Assembly (NCBI GenBank): GCA_964571135.1
Contig: CAZMZW010000001.1
Coordinates: 186,001-250,000, forward strand
Direction: 5' to 3'
Source of the DNA: CAZMZW01 sp964571135
GTDB lineage: Bacteria > Chloroflexota > Anaerolineae > Anaerolineales > Anaerolineaceae
DNA: 64,000 bases
Shown here: positions 45,100 to 55,077 of the stretch, in pieces
Layout: every line of letters begins with the position of its first letter
Position numbering within the stretch: the first letter of the stretch is position 1
Notes under the pieces: model-generated
The model's input: the letters and a program-made list of their open reading frames with translations, nothing else
Told to the model about the DNA's origin: nothing
The model's database searches: none
Position numbers and translations under genes: made by a program

Positions 45100-45840
45100 A
45101 TGGAGACAAAGAAATTGAACGTGGGTTTGGTGATTGCGCTTCCGGTCAAAGACAGTGATCAGCCACTTTCTGAATTGGAAAAATTCACTATGGATCAAAA
45201 AGCAGATATCCTTCTTTTTCCGGAAGATCATATCTATTCGGAAAAATTACCAGACCTGCAAGCGATCGCCAGAAACCGGAAAAAATGGATCATTAGCGGG
45301 ATGGAAGACCGGGATACTGGTGGAGAGAAATTCAAACAGGCCGTGGTTGTCAATCCGCAGGGAGACATTGTTGGCAGGCATCATAAGACATCGCTAACCT
45401 ACGATGAATTGTCCAAACATTTCTCCCATGGGAATGCCATCCAGGCAGTCGAGACAGATTTTGGCCTCGTGGGTGTGGCGATTTGTTATGAAGCCCACTT
45501 TGCAGAAGTAGCCCGAATCTATGCTTTGCAAGGAGCCAGGATTATATTTAACCCGATTGGTACTGGCATGTGGCATGAAACCCAGTTCCAACAATGGACA
45601 TCGGTTGGGCGCACTCGTGCCAGCGAGAATGGCATTTTCTGCGTTGGCTGCACCCATCAAAATGGCGCTATTCCAATGGCTTATGCTTACGGCCCAGATG
45701 GAGGCTGCCTGGTTGAGACGCTTGATGTTAACCGAATGGTCATGGTTTCCCTGGATCTATCCCAGTGTTTTGGCATGTTCCTGGAACACCGCCAACCACA
45801 ATTGTATAAAAAATTGATCGAGGAAAGAAAAGTGGATTAA
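45100..45840 (+). CDS. Carbon-nitrogen hydrolase (nitrilase superfamily)
   Basis: A 246-residue cytosolic hydrolase. The catalytic triad is E42 (FPEDH), K96 (RHHKTSL) and C129 (AICYEAHF), as in amidases of the nitrilase superfamily. It could release ammonia from an amide such as omega-amide, N-carbamoyl compounds or deaminated glutathione; the sequence does not tell. GGAGG precedes the ATG at 45100. Thirty bases separate it from the HlyD gene, so it may be cotranscribed and could modify the exported compound. Confidence 0.9.
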   Translation: METKKLNVGLVIALPVKDSDQPLSELEKFTMDQKADILLFPEDHIYSEKLPDLQAIARNRKKWIISGMEDRDTGGEKFKQAVVVNPQGDIVGRHHKTSLTYDELSKHFSHGNAIQAVETDFGLVGVAICYEAHFAEVARIYALQGARIIFNPIGTGMWHETQFQQWTSVGRTRASENGIFCVGCTHQNGAIPMAYAYGPDGGCLVETLDVNRMVMVSLDLSQCFGMFLEHRQPQLYKKLIEERKVD

Positions 45841-45856
45841 TTCAGAGAGCCTCACA

Positions 45857-46324
45857 ATGAAAAGAATCTTTGAAAGATTGCTGCCTGCCAAAGCAGAAAA
45901 CACCATCCATTGAAGCAAATTACCTGTATATGTCTTTGCTTTGATTGCCATCAACAGTACAGCGTGAAGTTTTATCCACCTTTTAACTCGCGATTGTAGG
46001 GCAGGTAGCATTGCCGGGATGGATCTAACGGTTAGTGGTGCGAGCGGTATTATTTTTGCTTTTGCGCTTTGGGGAAGCGCCCAATTGATTTATGCATTGA
46101 TCCAATTGGTCGTTGTCTTCCGTTATCGCTCTCTTGTGCCATTCATGTATATGCTTCTCATCATGGAGACTTTTTTGAGGGTGCTGGTTGGACAAATGAA
46201 ACCGGTCACGTTTGCCCATACACCTCCAGGTGCGATCCAAAACTATATTGTTATGCCCCTGGCTGTAGTAATGTTGGCACTCTCGTTTTGGACCAACAAT
46301 AAGAAAACCAAAAAAGACAGATAA
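45857..46324 (+). pseudogene. Small membrane protein gene with two in-frame TGA codons
   Basis: From ATG 45857 one frame runs to the stop at 46322 except for TGA at 45911-45913 and 45965-45967. Reading both as Trp gives MKRIFERLLPAKAENTIH-W-SKLPVYVFALIAINSTA-W-SFIHLL..., about 155 residues with four membrane segments and a family-like second half (RYRSLVPFMYMLLIMETFLR, then HTPPGAI). The piece from ATG 46019 could be translated alone as a 101-residue protein. Both TGA codons are one transition from TGG, suggesting decay of an intact gene. Confidence 0.6.
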
Positions 46325-46433
46325 AATTCAGTAAAGTTCTCATTTTAAAGTAACTAATTTATTGTTTAAAGAGGATGATGGGGGTGGTGTATTGTTTTTT
46401 ATTCTGCAATTGACGGATCTTTTATTCAAAAGA

Positions 46434-47720
46434 TTATTTAATTATTTTTCTAAAACCTTTTTGCTCAAAGCAGTTGTTAATGATCTTAGCTGCCTTTTCT
46501 ACCCCATTTTCGTTTTGAATCTTTCTTCCTAATTCTTTTGATGCGGCGGTAATTTCTCCAGTTAAAACAAAATTAATCGCATCCGATAGGTTTTCTGCTG
46601 TCAGCTTTTTTCTTGAAATTGGTTTTGATCCTACTCCAAGTTCAAAAACTCGGCGTCCCCATGCAAATTGGTCATTACTATAAGGAATGATGATACTCGG
46701 TACTCCAGCTCTGAGACCTGCTGCGGTTGTTCCGGCACCTCCATGATGAACAACGGTAGCTACTTGGGGAAATAGCCATGAGTGCGGGGCACTATCCAAA
46801 ATAAAAACTTCTTCGGGAATATTTTCAATTCTCGACATTCCATTCAACCCGGTTGCAAGTATGCCTCGCTGCCCAGAACGTTTTAGAGCTTTAATGACAA
46901 CCTCGGTTGTTTGATCTGCCAGGGAAGCAGCGTCTCCCATGCTGCCAAAACCAATATACACTGGTGGTTTTCCTCTATGAAAGAATTCAAGCAAATCGTT
47001 GGATGGTTTCCAATCCGATGTCTCATCTAAAAACCAATATCCCGTGCTAGACACATACTCTGGCCAATCCTTTGGTCGTGGAAAAACTAAATTACTGCAG
47101 GAAATCACCGTTGGCGAGGTTTTAGTGTTTTGTTTTCCAAATGGACATCCAAAATCTTCAGGGACTTTACCGAATTCCTTCTTCCAAAATTGTTTAATTG
47201 GCGAACTTGAAGCAAACCACATTATTTTTTCAAAGAGCTTATGCGTCAATAAATTAAAACCCCTGCCCAGTCGAATTGAATCATAAATAATTAATGAAGG
47301 ATATTCCTTTGTGGGTGTCATGGGAAAAGGAGTTGCGAGAATACTGGGAATATTTAAATGTTGAGCGGCAAAATAGCCGATGGGAGCACCCGGATGATAA
47401 ACGATTGCATCTGAACCTTGACAGGCAGAATAAAAATCCTTCTGCAGGTCAAACACATAGGTTTGAAGTTTATTGAAACTCATTAACACCTTAAAAGGAT
47501 TGTCTGCTTTGCTTGCATCTTTCCCTATGTCACTTGTTACTATTTTGGACACATCCCCTTTTATCGGCAGATATTCCAAGCCATAACTTTTCACAAAAGC
47601 TTCATAATTTTCAAATGCTGCAATCCGGACATGATGGCCAGCTTTTTTCAAGGCTATACCTAATGCGATATATGGCTGGGTATCTCCCCTTGAACCAGTA
47701 GTTAATATAGTTATCACCAT
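46434..47720 (-). CDS. UGT-like glycosyltransferase (GT1/GT28 fold)
   Basis: A 428-residue cytosolic glycosyltransferase of GT-B fold. The N-terminus ITILTTGSRGDTQPYIALG is typical of sterol and macrolide glycosyltransferases. The donor-binding region in the C-terminal half has SAPHSWLFPQVATVVHHGGAGTT (about 310-332), the PSPG-like motif with HHGGAGTT. It would transfer a sugar from a nucleotide diphosphate to a lipid or small hydrophobic acceptor. It lies 30 bases after the MarR-type gene on the same strand, so it is probably regulated by it. Confidence 0.92.
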   Translation of the reverse strand: MVITILTTGSRGDTQPYIALGIALKKAGHHVRIAAFENYEAFVKSYGLEYLPIKGDVSKIVTSDIGKDASKADNPFKVLMSFNKLQTYVFDLQKDFYSACQGSDAIVYHPGAPIGYFAAQHLNIPSILATPFPMTPTKEYPSLIIYDSIRLGRGFNLLTHKLFEKIMWFASSSPIKQFWKKEFGKVPEDFGCPFGKQNTKTSPTVISCSNLVFPRPKDWPEYVSSTGYWFLDETSDWKPSNDLLEFFHRGKPPVYIGFGSMGDAASLADQTTEVVIKALKRSGQRGILATGLNGMSRIENIPEEVFILDSAPHSWLFPQVATVVHHGGAGTTAAGLRAGVPSIIIPYSNDQFAWGRRVFELGVGSKPISRKKLTAENLSDAINFVLTGEITAASKELGRKIQNENGVEKAAKIINNCFEQKGFRKIIK

Positions 47721-47750
47721 GTAATACTCCTTAGAAGCTGCTCTGCCAGG

Positions 47751-48191
47751 TTATCTGGAATGATAAGGCTGTTTAAAGAGATTGACCAGTTTTATCAGAG
47801 TTTTTTCAAACTGTCTGGCTTCATCTTCATTGAGTGATGCACTGATAAACTCCCCGTATTCTTTTAATGCCTGATACTTTGCTTTTATTAATCGTCTGCC
47901 TTCTTCTGTTAAACTTACATGAAAGACTCGTTTATCTTCACTCGATTGGGTTTTTGTTACATACCCCATATTAATAAGTTTAATGATTCCTGTTGTTACA
48001 GAAGCTTTGGTAATATTTAACTTGTTGGCAATTTCTGTGATTGTAGGTATTCCAAGTACATAAATTGCATCAATATAATTAAATTGATTGATCGTTAAAT
48101 TAGAAATCCCAGAATTTACCCCAATTTCATCTTGAAATTTTTTTAATGATAGATCGAATGTGTTTACAAATTCTATCAGGTGTTTTTCCAT
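47751..48191 (-). CDS. MarR family transcriptional regulator
   Basis: A 146-residue winged-helix regulator. The recognition helix region is TITEIANKLNITKASVTTGIIKLINMGYVTKTQSSEDKR (about 56-95), with the wing residues DKR. MarR regulators of this type usually repress their own operon until a small ligand binds. Downstream on the same transcript is a UGT-like glycosyltransferase that could inactivate such a ligand. Confidence 0.92.
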   Translation of the reverse strand: MEKHLIEFVNTFDLSLKKFQDEIGVNSGISNLTINQFNYIDAIYVLGIPTITEIANKLNITKASVTTGIIKLINMGYVTKTQSSEDKRVFHVSLTEEGRRLIKAKYQALKEYGEFISASLNEDEARQFEKTLIKLVNLFKQPYHSR

Positions 48192-48208
48192 ATTTTAACC
48201 TTTAATGG

Positions 48209-48225
48209 TTAGTTAGAAAAACTAA
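48209..48225. promoter_or_regulatory. Possible MarR operator
   Basis: TTAGTT-AGAAA-AACTAA is a perfect 6-5-6 inverted repeat 18 bases upstream of the MarR start, a usual form and place for a MarR-family autoregulatory site. Confidence 0.5.
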
Positions 48226-48407
48226 TAATAATTTGGATTTTCTATTTTGTCAATTCATTTATTTGAATGAGGAAACCAAAAAGTACAAAACTTTCTTGCA
48301 AATAAGCATGTTTTTCTAAAAATTAAAACCTTTAAGTGTATAATTTTGAAATAATAATCATTTATATAGAAAATATTATTAAGTAAGGAGGGAAGCAATT
48401 AATCGCC

Positions 48408-49859
48408 ATGCCCAAGATGAGTAATTCAAAATATATTCCAAATGTAAATTACAAACCTTGGTTGGTCTCGATAATTCTTTTTCTTTCTGACATATTTTCT
48501 ATTTTAGCTTCCTTCTTTGCCGCATACCTGATTAGAATGCTTATCGCACCCTTCGTTGGAGGAGAAGTAATCGTCAATACTCTTACGCCAATGCTCTGGG
48601 TACTTTTTATTTTAGTCATAGGATTATTCATTATTAATGGTTTATATCCAGGTGGAGGACGAACAGGTGTTGTTGAGCTTAAGGAAGTTATAAGAATAGT
48701 TACAATCTGCTACGTAATTTTAGGTTTGGTAATATTTATTTTAAGATTTGGCACGCTCTTCTCTAGATCAGTTTTTATTTTCGCCTGGTTATTCTCCTGT
48801 ATTTTTATCTCCTTTTCCAGGGTATTAATTCATAACCGAGGCTCTTTATTTTCTTGGTGGAATCAACCGGTTGTGATTGTTGGGTATAAGAAAGATATAG
48901 CCAACGTTAGCTCTCTCTTGCAGCGGGCGAGACGTATGGCGCTCAAACCTTCTTTATTGTTGATTCTTGATAAAGGTTTTCATCCATCAACGATTAATGG
49001 TATTCCCGCTTTGCCAAATTCCACCGCTTTATATTCCGAAATTCGCGATTGTGGTATCCGCCTGGCAGTATTCGTAGCACACTCAAGCGAATTAAATGCT
49101 AATCAGAAACTTCAATTACATTATTTAGGTCTAACTTTTCCGAAAATAATATATGTAATGAGTGAATCACCACTCAGTTCCTTATCGATGAATTCAATGG
49201 ATCTTGAGGGGCGCCCTGCACTTCAAGTTCAATACAATCTGCTTGATCCCTGGTCGAGGCGAATCAAGCGATTTTCTGATCTTGTCATTTGCTTTTTAAG
49301 CCTTATCATAACATTTCCACTCTTTCTTTTATTCGCACTATTAATTCGTTTTGATTCCCCAGGTCCAATCCTGTATATTCAAAAACGGTTGGGGAAGAAG
49401 GGGCGAATTTTTGATTTATTCAAGTTTAGAACGATGGAAATTGATGCGGAAATAAAACTGGAAAAGTTATTGAAAATTGATAAAAAAATAAATAAGGAAT
49501 ATCGAAAATTTCACAAAATACGAAATGACCCCCGAATCACTCGTATGGGGCGATTTTTACGAAAAATTAGCATGGATGAATTCCCACAATTATTGAATGT
49601 GATCCGTGGAGATATGAGCCTGGTCGGTCCAAGAGCATACATGCCTAACGAAATTAAACAGATGGGTAGTTCTGCAGTTTTAATTCATCGGGTATCACCT
49701 GGATTAACAGGCTGGTGGCAGGTAATGGGGCGTCATGATGTTTCATTCCAGGAGAGATTGCGGTTGGATGAGTATTACATAAGCAATTTTTCCCTTTGGA
49801 TGGATTTTTATATATTGGTCAAAACAATTTGGGTGGTTATTAGTGGAAAGGGAGCCTGA
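48408..49859 (+). CDS. Polyprenyl glycosylphosphotransferase (WbaP/CpsE type)
   Basis: A 483-residue priming enzyme for surface polysaccharide. Four membrane segments (about 17-115) precede a CoA-binding-like Rossmann region (about 145-265), a fifth membrane segment (about 283-307) and the catalytic sugar-transferase domain (about 278-483). Conserved motifs are [46 protein letters not shown] and VGPRAYMP. It transfers a sugar-1-phosphate to undecaprenyl phosphate on the inner face of the membrane. AAGGAGG lies about 15 bases upstream of the ATG. It starts the glycan cluster. Confidence 0.92.
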   Translation: MPKMSNSKYIPNVNYKPWLVSIILFLSDIFSILASFFAAYLIRMLIAPFVGGEVIVNTLTPMLWVLFILVIGLFIINGLYPGGGRTGVVELKEVIRIVTICYVILGLVIFILRFGTLFSRSVFIFAWLFSCIFISFSRVLIHNRGSLFSWWNQPVVIVGYKKDIANVSSLLQRARRMALKPSLLLILDKGFHPSTINGIPALPNSTALYSEIRDCGIRLAVFVAHSSELNANQKLQLHYLGLTFPKIIYVMSESPLSSLSMNSMDLEGRPALQVQYNLLDPWSRRIKRFSDLVICFLSLIITFPLFLLFALLIRFDSPGPILYIQKRLGKKGRIFDLFKFRTMEIDAEIKLEKLLKIDKKINKEYRKFHKIRNDPRITRMGRFLRKISMDEFPQLLNVIRGDMSLVGPRAYMPNEIKQMGSSAVLIHRVSPGLTGWWQVMGRHDVSFQERLRLDEYYISNFSLWMDFYILVKTIWVVISGKGA

Positions 49860-50036
49860 GTTTGAAGAAAATTTTGAATAATGTATAAACCTGTAGTCTC
49901 TCCCCATAGATGTAAATATACTAAAATTACATGAAATAAAGGAAATAGTTTTTATTGACCAACATAAAGTCCTTGTTCCAACCGAGTATTAAATGAGTGA
50001 ATTAATCCATAAAGAATTTTGATGAGGTATAGCTTG

Positions 50037-51284
50037 ATGAAATTACAAAATAATAAACTTACCTATTTTTTCCGGGAATTAATCAAACGAATTGATTGGA
50101 AATGTGTTGGAGCTGTACTTCTTGCTTTTATCGCAACCCGAGCCATGATAATGATCGTCTCCTATTTTTCTATGGCTCAAATCCCAATACGAACAGATGG
50201 CGCTTTCTGGAATTACAATCCTCGCAACCTTATTCCGAATGGATTAGTCCGCTGGGACAGCGGTTTTTATCTTGATATTGCGCGAGGCGGATATGTTGGA
50301 ACAAGCCCTCAAGTAAAACCTTTTTTCCCGCTCTACCCAATTTTCATGAGATTAATTTTACCAATTACCGGGAATTTATATAAATCTGGTTTATTTGTTT
50401 CCAATATTTCTTTTTTAATAGCGCTATTTTATTTATATGCATTAACAAAAGAAGAATTTGATGAAGGTACAGCAGGCAGGGCTGTTTTCTACATTGCAGC
50501 TGCTCCGACGGCTTTCTTTTTCTCAGCCCTCTATACCGAAAGCCTTTTCTTATTATTCCTAACCGCCTGTTTTTATTACTCCAGAAACGGAAAATGGCTG
50601 TTCGCTGCGATTGCAGGCGCAATGGCTTCAGCAACGCGATCTCTGGGTTTCTTAGTCGCACTGGTCATTTTCTTTGAGGCTTTATGGCAACAAGGGGTTC
50701 GTTTTGTTCCCAAGCCCTGGAATCTAAGAGCTCAATTTAAAATATTAAAAGATGATCTAAAAAAAATACCCGGAGCTTGGAAAGGGATACTCGCTTCTGT
50801 AATTTCTACCTCCGGACTTGTCGCATATATGGTCCATTTAAATCAGATAGTGGGCGATCCATTAGCGTTTTTGCATAGTCAGGCAGGTTTTGGAAGAACA
50901 ATTGGTTTTGATTGGATATCCAGATTGATTCAATATTTACTTACTAATCATAAAATCACGGGAAATATATTTTATGGCGAAATATCCAATTTTGGAAACT
51001 TAATGGATACGTCAGCTGCGATTATATTTTTCCCTTTAGTCATCCTCGTTTTTATCAAGTTTCGCCCCTCATTTGCTTTTTTTACCGTATTATCCTTCTT
51101 TTTGCCTTTAGCTACTGGCGTCACAACCTCCATGCAAAGATATGTTTTATCTTTGATTCCGTGCTTTATACTCTTGGCGGTATGGGGAAAACGTCCCTGG
51201 GTGGACCGCCTGATCATAACGATTTCGTTGCCTTTGCAGGCGTATTTATTGATACTTTTTACACATTGGTATTGGGCGGGCTAA
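50037..51284 (+). CDS. PIG-V-like GT-C mannosyltransferase
   Basis: A 415-residue protein with about nine membrane segments. The first external loop carries LVRWDSGFYLDIARGGY (about 70-86), the RWDxxxY motif of PIG-V and related GT-C transferases, and PFFPLYP follows. PAAAPTAFFFSALYTESLFL near 150-170 is also typical (AAPTAFFFSALYTES). Its donor should be a polyprenyl-phosphate mannose. ATG at 50037 has GAGG nine bases upstream and is preferred to the ATG/TTG codons 15-18 bases earlier. It belongs to the AT-rich glycan cluster. Confidence 0.85.
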   Translation: MKLQNNKLTYFFRELIKRIDWKCVGAVLLAFIATRAMIMIVSYFSMAQIPIRTDGAFWNYNPRNLIPNGLVRWDSGFYLDIARGGYVGTSPQVKPFFPLYPIFMRLILPITGNLYKSGLFVSNISFLIALFYLYALTKEEFDEGTAGRAVFYIAAAPTAFFFSALYTESLFLLFLTACFYYSRNGKWLFAAIAGAMASATRSLGFLVALVIFFEALWQQGVRFVPKPWNLRAQFKILKDDLKKIPGAWKGILASVISTSGLVAYMVHLNQIVGDPLAFLHSQAGFGRTIGFDWISRLIQYLLTNHKITGNIFYGEISNFGNLMDTSAAIIFFPLVILVFIKFRPSFAFFTVLSFFLPLATGVTTSMQRYVLSLIPCFILLAVWGKRPWVDRLIITISLPLQAYLLILFTHWYWAG

Positions 51285-51307
51285 GGTCGTTTTTGTAAAA
51301 AAATCAC

Positions 51308-52438
51308 CTAAAGGTTCTGCATGACCAATAGATGTATTTTTTCATTGAAAGTCGAAATATCAAATTTCATCATACTCTGACGGATGTTGTTTTGGTCAAA
51401 TTTGATATGCTCGAAATGGTCGATTGCAATTTGAAGATCTTCCACAGTTTGATCGTTAAAAAATACCCCCGTTTCATTTTCAATTACTGTTTCCAGAGCT
51501 CCCCCTGCACGGAAAGCTATCACAGGGCATCCACAAGCCTGAGCCTCAACAGGAACTAACCCGAAATCATCTGCGCCGGGAAAAATCAAACCACGAGCTT
51601 CAGAATAAAGTTTCTTGAGTTCGTTATCTGATACTTTGCCCAGGAAGGTTGTTTCGCTCCCGGCGAGCTTTTTTAAGGATTCAACCTCAGGCCCTTCACC
51701 AACGACAATTAATTTGCGCTTACTATTCTCACATGCCTGGATGGCAAGGTCTGCACGTTTATAAGATAACAATCTTCCTACAAATAAATAGTAATCCTTT
51801 TTTTCTTTTGATAATTTATATAGATTGATATCAATTGGTGGGTAGATCACCTGCGTTTCGCGGCTATAAACCTTTTGGATGAATTTTGCCATATTCTGGC
51901 TATTGGCTATCAGATGGGTGATTTGATTGGTGTAATGTCGATCAATATTCCGAAATAAAGGCAGCATCGAATCGATAAAATGGATCGCCAATCCCTGGAA
52001 AGGAAGACTTTCGGGAGAATAGGAATCCCTTTTCCATAAAAACCGAAATGGACTTTGGATAAAGCAGATATGGTTTACTCCAGGTGGAGCTTTAACAAAT
52101 TTTGCCAAATAAGTGGAACAGGAAAGGATTAGATCATATCTAGACAAATCGAGATACCGAAAACCTAAAAACCACAAAGGGAAAAGGCGTTTGAATTTAC
52201 GCTCATTATTCACGAGAAACGCACCGGGCAGGGTTTTTACATTTTTAGATTTAAAATATGGGAATGTGTTCTCAGGGAGATAGGCGGACGTAAAGATATC
52301 TGCATCAGGGAAAACCTGGCTTAAGAATGCAGTCACCCGTTCTGCGCCGCCTGCAACGATGAGGGCATCATGCACAATAGCGATTTTTTTGGTTTTATTA
52401 ATTGCCTGGTATTCTTTTATTGATGTTACTTCTTTCAA
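51308..52438 (-). CDS. GT4-family glycosyltransferase
   Basis: A 376-residue GT-B enzyme. The N-terminal half begins KKIAIVHDALIVAGGAERV (GGAER is the acceptor-side loop), and the C-terminal half has VGRLLSYKRADLAIQACE and EARGLIFPGADDFGLVPVEAQACGCPVIAF (E-x7-E donor motif in FGLVPVEA). It is related to WbaZ/mannosyltransferases of surface glycans. It is the only minus-strand gene within the glycan cluster, divergent from the following polytopic protein with a 106-base gap between them. Confidence 0.9.
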   Translation of the reverse strand: MKEVTSIKEYQAINKTKKIAIVHDALIVAGGAERVTAFLSQVFPDADIFTSAYLPENTFPYFKSKNVKTLPGAFLVNNERKFKRLFPLWFLGFRYLDLSRYDLILSCSTYLAKFVKAPPGVNHICFIQSPFRFLWKRDSYSPESLPFQGLAIHFIDSMLPLFRNIDRHYTNQITHLIANSQNMAKFIQKVYSRETQVIYPPIDINLYKLSKEKKDYYLFVGRLLSYKRADLAIQACENSKRKLIVVGEGPEVESLKKLAGSETTFLGKVSDNELKKLYSEARGLIFPGADDFGLVPVEAQACGCPVIAFRAGGALETVIENETGVFFNDQTVEDLQIAIDHFEHIKFDQNNIRQSMMKFDISTFNEKIHLLVMQNL

Positions 52439-52544
52439 CTCATCATCCTTTTCTTTTAGGAAGTATTGGATAAATATGTTTCGATTATAATTTTATTTGC
52501 TTCTGCCATTATCAGTACGATCTGAATGGGGAGAAATTGTTTAT

Positions 52545-55007
52545 ATGAACAATAACAAAAAAATAATTTTTCAAAAAAAGGACTGCGTTACATTAGGTAT
52601 TTTGGGTTTTTTTGAATTTTGCATTTCTTCTTTCTTTACTGCGATTCTTCCGAAAGACCCAGGTTATTCATTTCTTTTTGGGTTGTCCGCAGGAAGAGTG
52701 GTAATCCTTATAGTTATATTATTTCTTGCCTTATTTTTTCTTATCACTGCCATTCTCGCATTCAAAAACCGTTTTGTTATTAATATAATATTTAAAAACC
52801 ATAATATATTATTCCAGAATATTATTATTAGTATTTCATTTTTCATAATTGTACTAGGATGGATCGCAATATTTACACCCCCAGAATTATTTGGAAAGCT
52901 TGCTTACTATTTTGAACGGTTGCGGCCAATTGCAATAGCATCTGGTCTTATGGTGAGTCAATTTTGGCTGACCTATTGGATTAGATCGCATGGGTTGACA
53001 AATTTATCTTCTCTATTCCATAAAAGGTATCTTAAATTAAGACCTTTTTGGGTGACGTTCATAATATTGCTCGTCTTTTTTATTTTTACATACGTAACCA
53101 AATTTGGCGTTTTGCTCAACATTCCAGGATTATGGAATGTGCCAGGAATACCGGTTAGTAGTCTGCAGTTATTCTTCATTGTTTTAATGTTAATAATCAC
53201 TCTGTTCCTGGAGAAAAGATTGTCATGGTTTTCGAAATTGTTAAGCAACAAGAAAGCCATGTTAATAATTCCAATTGCAATCTATATAGTGACAGTATTG
53301 GCCTGGGGTCTTACGCCAATGATTAGCCATTATTTTTCATTAGAACCAACAGCACCAAATTTTCAGCCTTTTCCATATAGTGATGCAAGAGTACACGACA
53401 TGGGCGCCATCTCGATCCTTTTTGGAAACGGTATTTATTTTCATGGATTAACAGATAAACCTCTATATATGGTTATCGTAGCAATTTTTCATTTATTTGC
53501 TGGAAATGACTATACTCTTCTTGAATGGGTGCAGATTCTATTCTTAGCGGTAATACCCGTGATGGCCTATTTTCTTGGTAAAAGATTTCATAGTTCGCTT
53601 TTTGGAATCCTTGCCGCCACATTTCTAATAATTCAACAAAGAAATGCGATTGTGCTTTCAAAAAACATCGCTTCTGTAAATGTCAAGCTTTTTGTTACAG
53701 AGGGAGCTACATTATTTGGGATAGTAATTCTAGTTCTTCTCTTTTTTGAGTGGCATAAAACGAAAGAGACGCGTTACGCACTCCTCTTGGGTGGCGTTAT
53801 AGGCGCTCTTTCATTGATTCGTTTTAATCCAATTCTGTTCTTACCGGCAGTAGGCTTATTGATTATCCTTTTCTATTGGAAATCTCGAAAGAAGATGATT
53901 TCGCAGATCATTCTCTTTTTCTGTGGGTTTCTGATAGTTTTCTCACCCTGGATTATTTCTGGAATTAATCCTCAGGGTCAACCCTGGTTCTTAATAAAAA
54001 TCATGGGTGAGATCGAGAGACGAATGAATCCCGCTGCTGAAATATCAATTACCACAATTGACTCACGTCTATCAAGCCCAGATAAAAAACTTTCAATTCT
54101 AGTCCCAGTCGACCCAATCATGAAAAAGGTTGAAGAGATGATAGGGATCAAAAATACCGAACAATTTATGGGTCTCTATTTCAATCATTTTTCTCACAAC
54201 ATAATAACATCCATATTGGCCTTACCTGATTCACTGACCTATCAAAAAATTATTCCTTTAAGCCAACGCGAATACTGGAATGATAGTAATCAATGGGATG
54301 GAAATTTGCCAATCACCCAATTAATATTGATCATTGTTAATTTATTTTTTGTTTCATTAGGAATTGTATATGCCTGGCAGCGTCATCGATGGGGAGGATT
54401 GATCCCAGGTTTTTGCTTTTTAATCTATGATTTTGGTTTAAGTTTTTCTTTAACTTCTGGCGGTCGTTATATTGTCCCAATTAATTGGGTCGTTTTCTTT
54501 TATTATGGACTAGGGATACTATCTATTTTAAAATTCTTTTTTGTCGCTTTTGAATCTCGCCAGGAATCAGAATCCTACATACAGGCTAGTCAAATTGGAA
54601 AGAAAAATCGCTCAAATTCAATTTTTCCTTCTTTAATAGGATTAATAATTATTGCATCGTTAATCCCAATAACGAATCTACTTCTGCCTGACATTATTGT
54701 GAAAAAACCTACCCAGTCACCAGTGGAGATACTAAGCTCATTTGGAATTAGTAATAGATCTGAAAATAAATATATTGTTGGAGTTATTCTGTACCCTTAT
54801 TATGGATCGAGCACATTATCATTCACATTATTACATGATCAACAGGTTAACGAATTTGAAGTACCAATAAAGCAAATTCAAAATTCGAAAGTTTGGTTAA
54901 ATAGTGGAGATACATTGATAACAGAATTAAACTCAGATAATCAGCCGCAAAGAATATATTCATTACAGGAAGGACAATTGCATATCTACTGGGATCAGGT
55001 TACTTAA
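52545..55007 (+). CDS. Large polytopic membrane protein, GT-C-like
   Basis: An 820-residue protein with about fifteen membrane segments. A periplasmic-side loop, FQPFPYSDARVHDMGAIS (acidic residues after a large helix), resembles the catalytic loop of GT-C transferases, and another loop has GLTDKPLYM. The last about 100 residues are extracytoplasmic. A role in adding or polymerising a lipid-linked glycan fits its neighbours. ATG at 52545, with GGGGAG 11 bases upstream, is preferred to the first codon of the open frame at 52497. Confidence 0.75.
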   Translation: MNNNKKIIFQKKDCVTLGILGFFEFCISSFFTAILPKDPGYSFLFGLSAGRVVILIVILFLALFFLITAILAFKNRFVINIIFKNHNILFQNIIISISFFIIVLGWIAIFTPPELFGKLAYYFERLRPIAIASGLMVSQFWLTYWIRSHGLTNLSSLFHKRYLKLRPFWVTFIILLVFFIFTYVTKFGVLLNIPGLWNVPGIPVSSLQLFFIVLMLIITLFLEKRLSWFSKLLSNKKAMLIIPIAIYIVTVLAWGLTPMISHYFSLEPTAPNFQPFPYSDARVHDMGAISILFGNGIYFHGLTDKPLYMVIVAIFHLFAGNDYTLLEWVQILFLAVIPVMAYFLGKRFHSSLFGILAATFLIIQQRNAIVLSKNIASVNVKLFVTEGATLFGIVILVLLFFEWHKTKETRYALLLGGVIGALSLIRFNPILFLPAVGLLIILFYWKSRKKMISQIILFFCGFLIVFSPWIISGINPQGQPWFLIKIMGEIERRMNPAAEISITTIDSRLSSPDKKLSILVPVDPIMKKVEEMIGIKNTEQFMGLYFNHFSHNIITSILALPDSLTYQKIIPLSQREYWNDSNQWDGNLPITQLILIIVNLFFVSLGIVYAWQRHRWGGLIPGFCFLIYDFGLSFSLTSGGRYIVPINWVVFFYYGLGILSILKFFFVAFESRQESESYIQASQIGKKNRSNSIFPSLIGLIIIASLIPITNLLLPDIIVKKPTQSPVEILSSFGISNRSENKYIVGVILYPYYGSSTLSFTLLHDQQVNEFEVPIKQIQNSKVWLNSGDTLITELNSDNQPQRIYSLQEGQLHIYWDQVT

Positions 55008-55077
55008 TGGAAATTTCGAAATTATTTATTGATGAAAAGCAAATGAAAAACAAAAAATGCATTATCAATATTAGTGA

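Noticed and set aside
15715..46324. TGA reassigned to tryptophan (code 4) in this organism
   Set aside because: TGA ends several intact genes at the expected place (for example the HlyD gene at 45069 and the DUF1295 gene at 6558), so a global reassignment does not fit.
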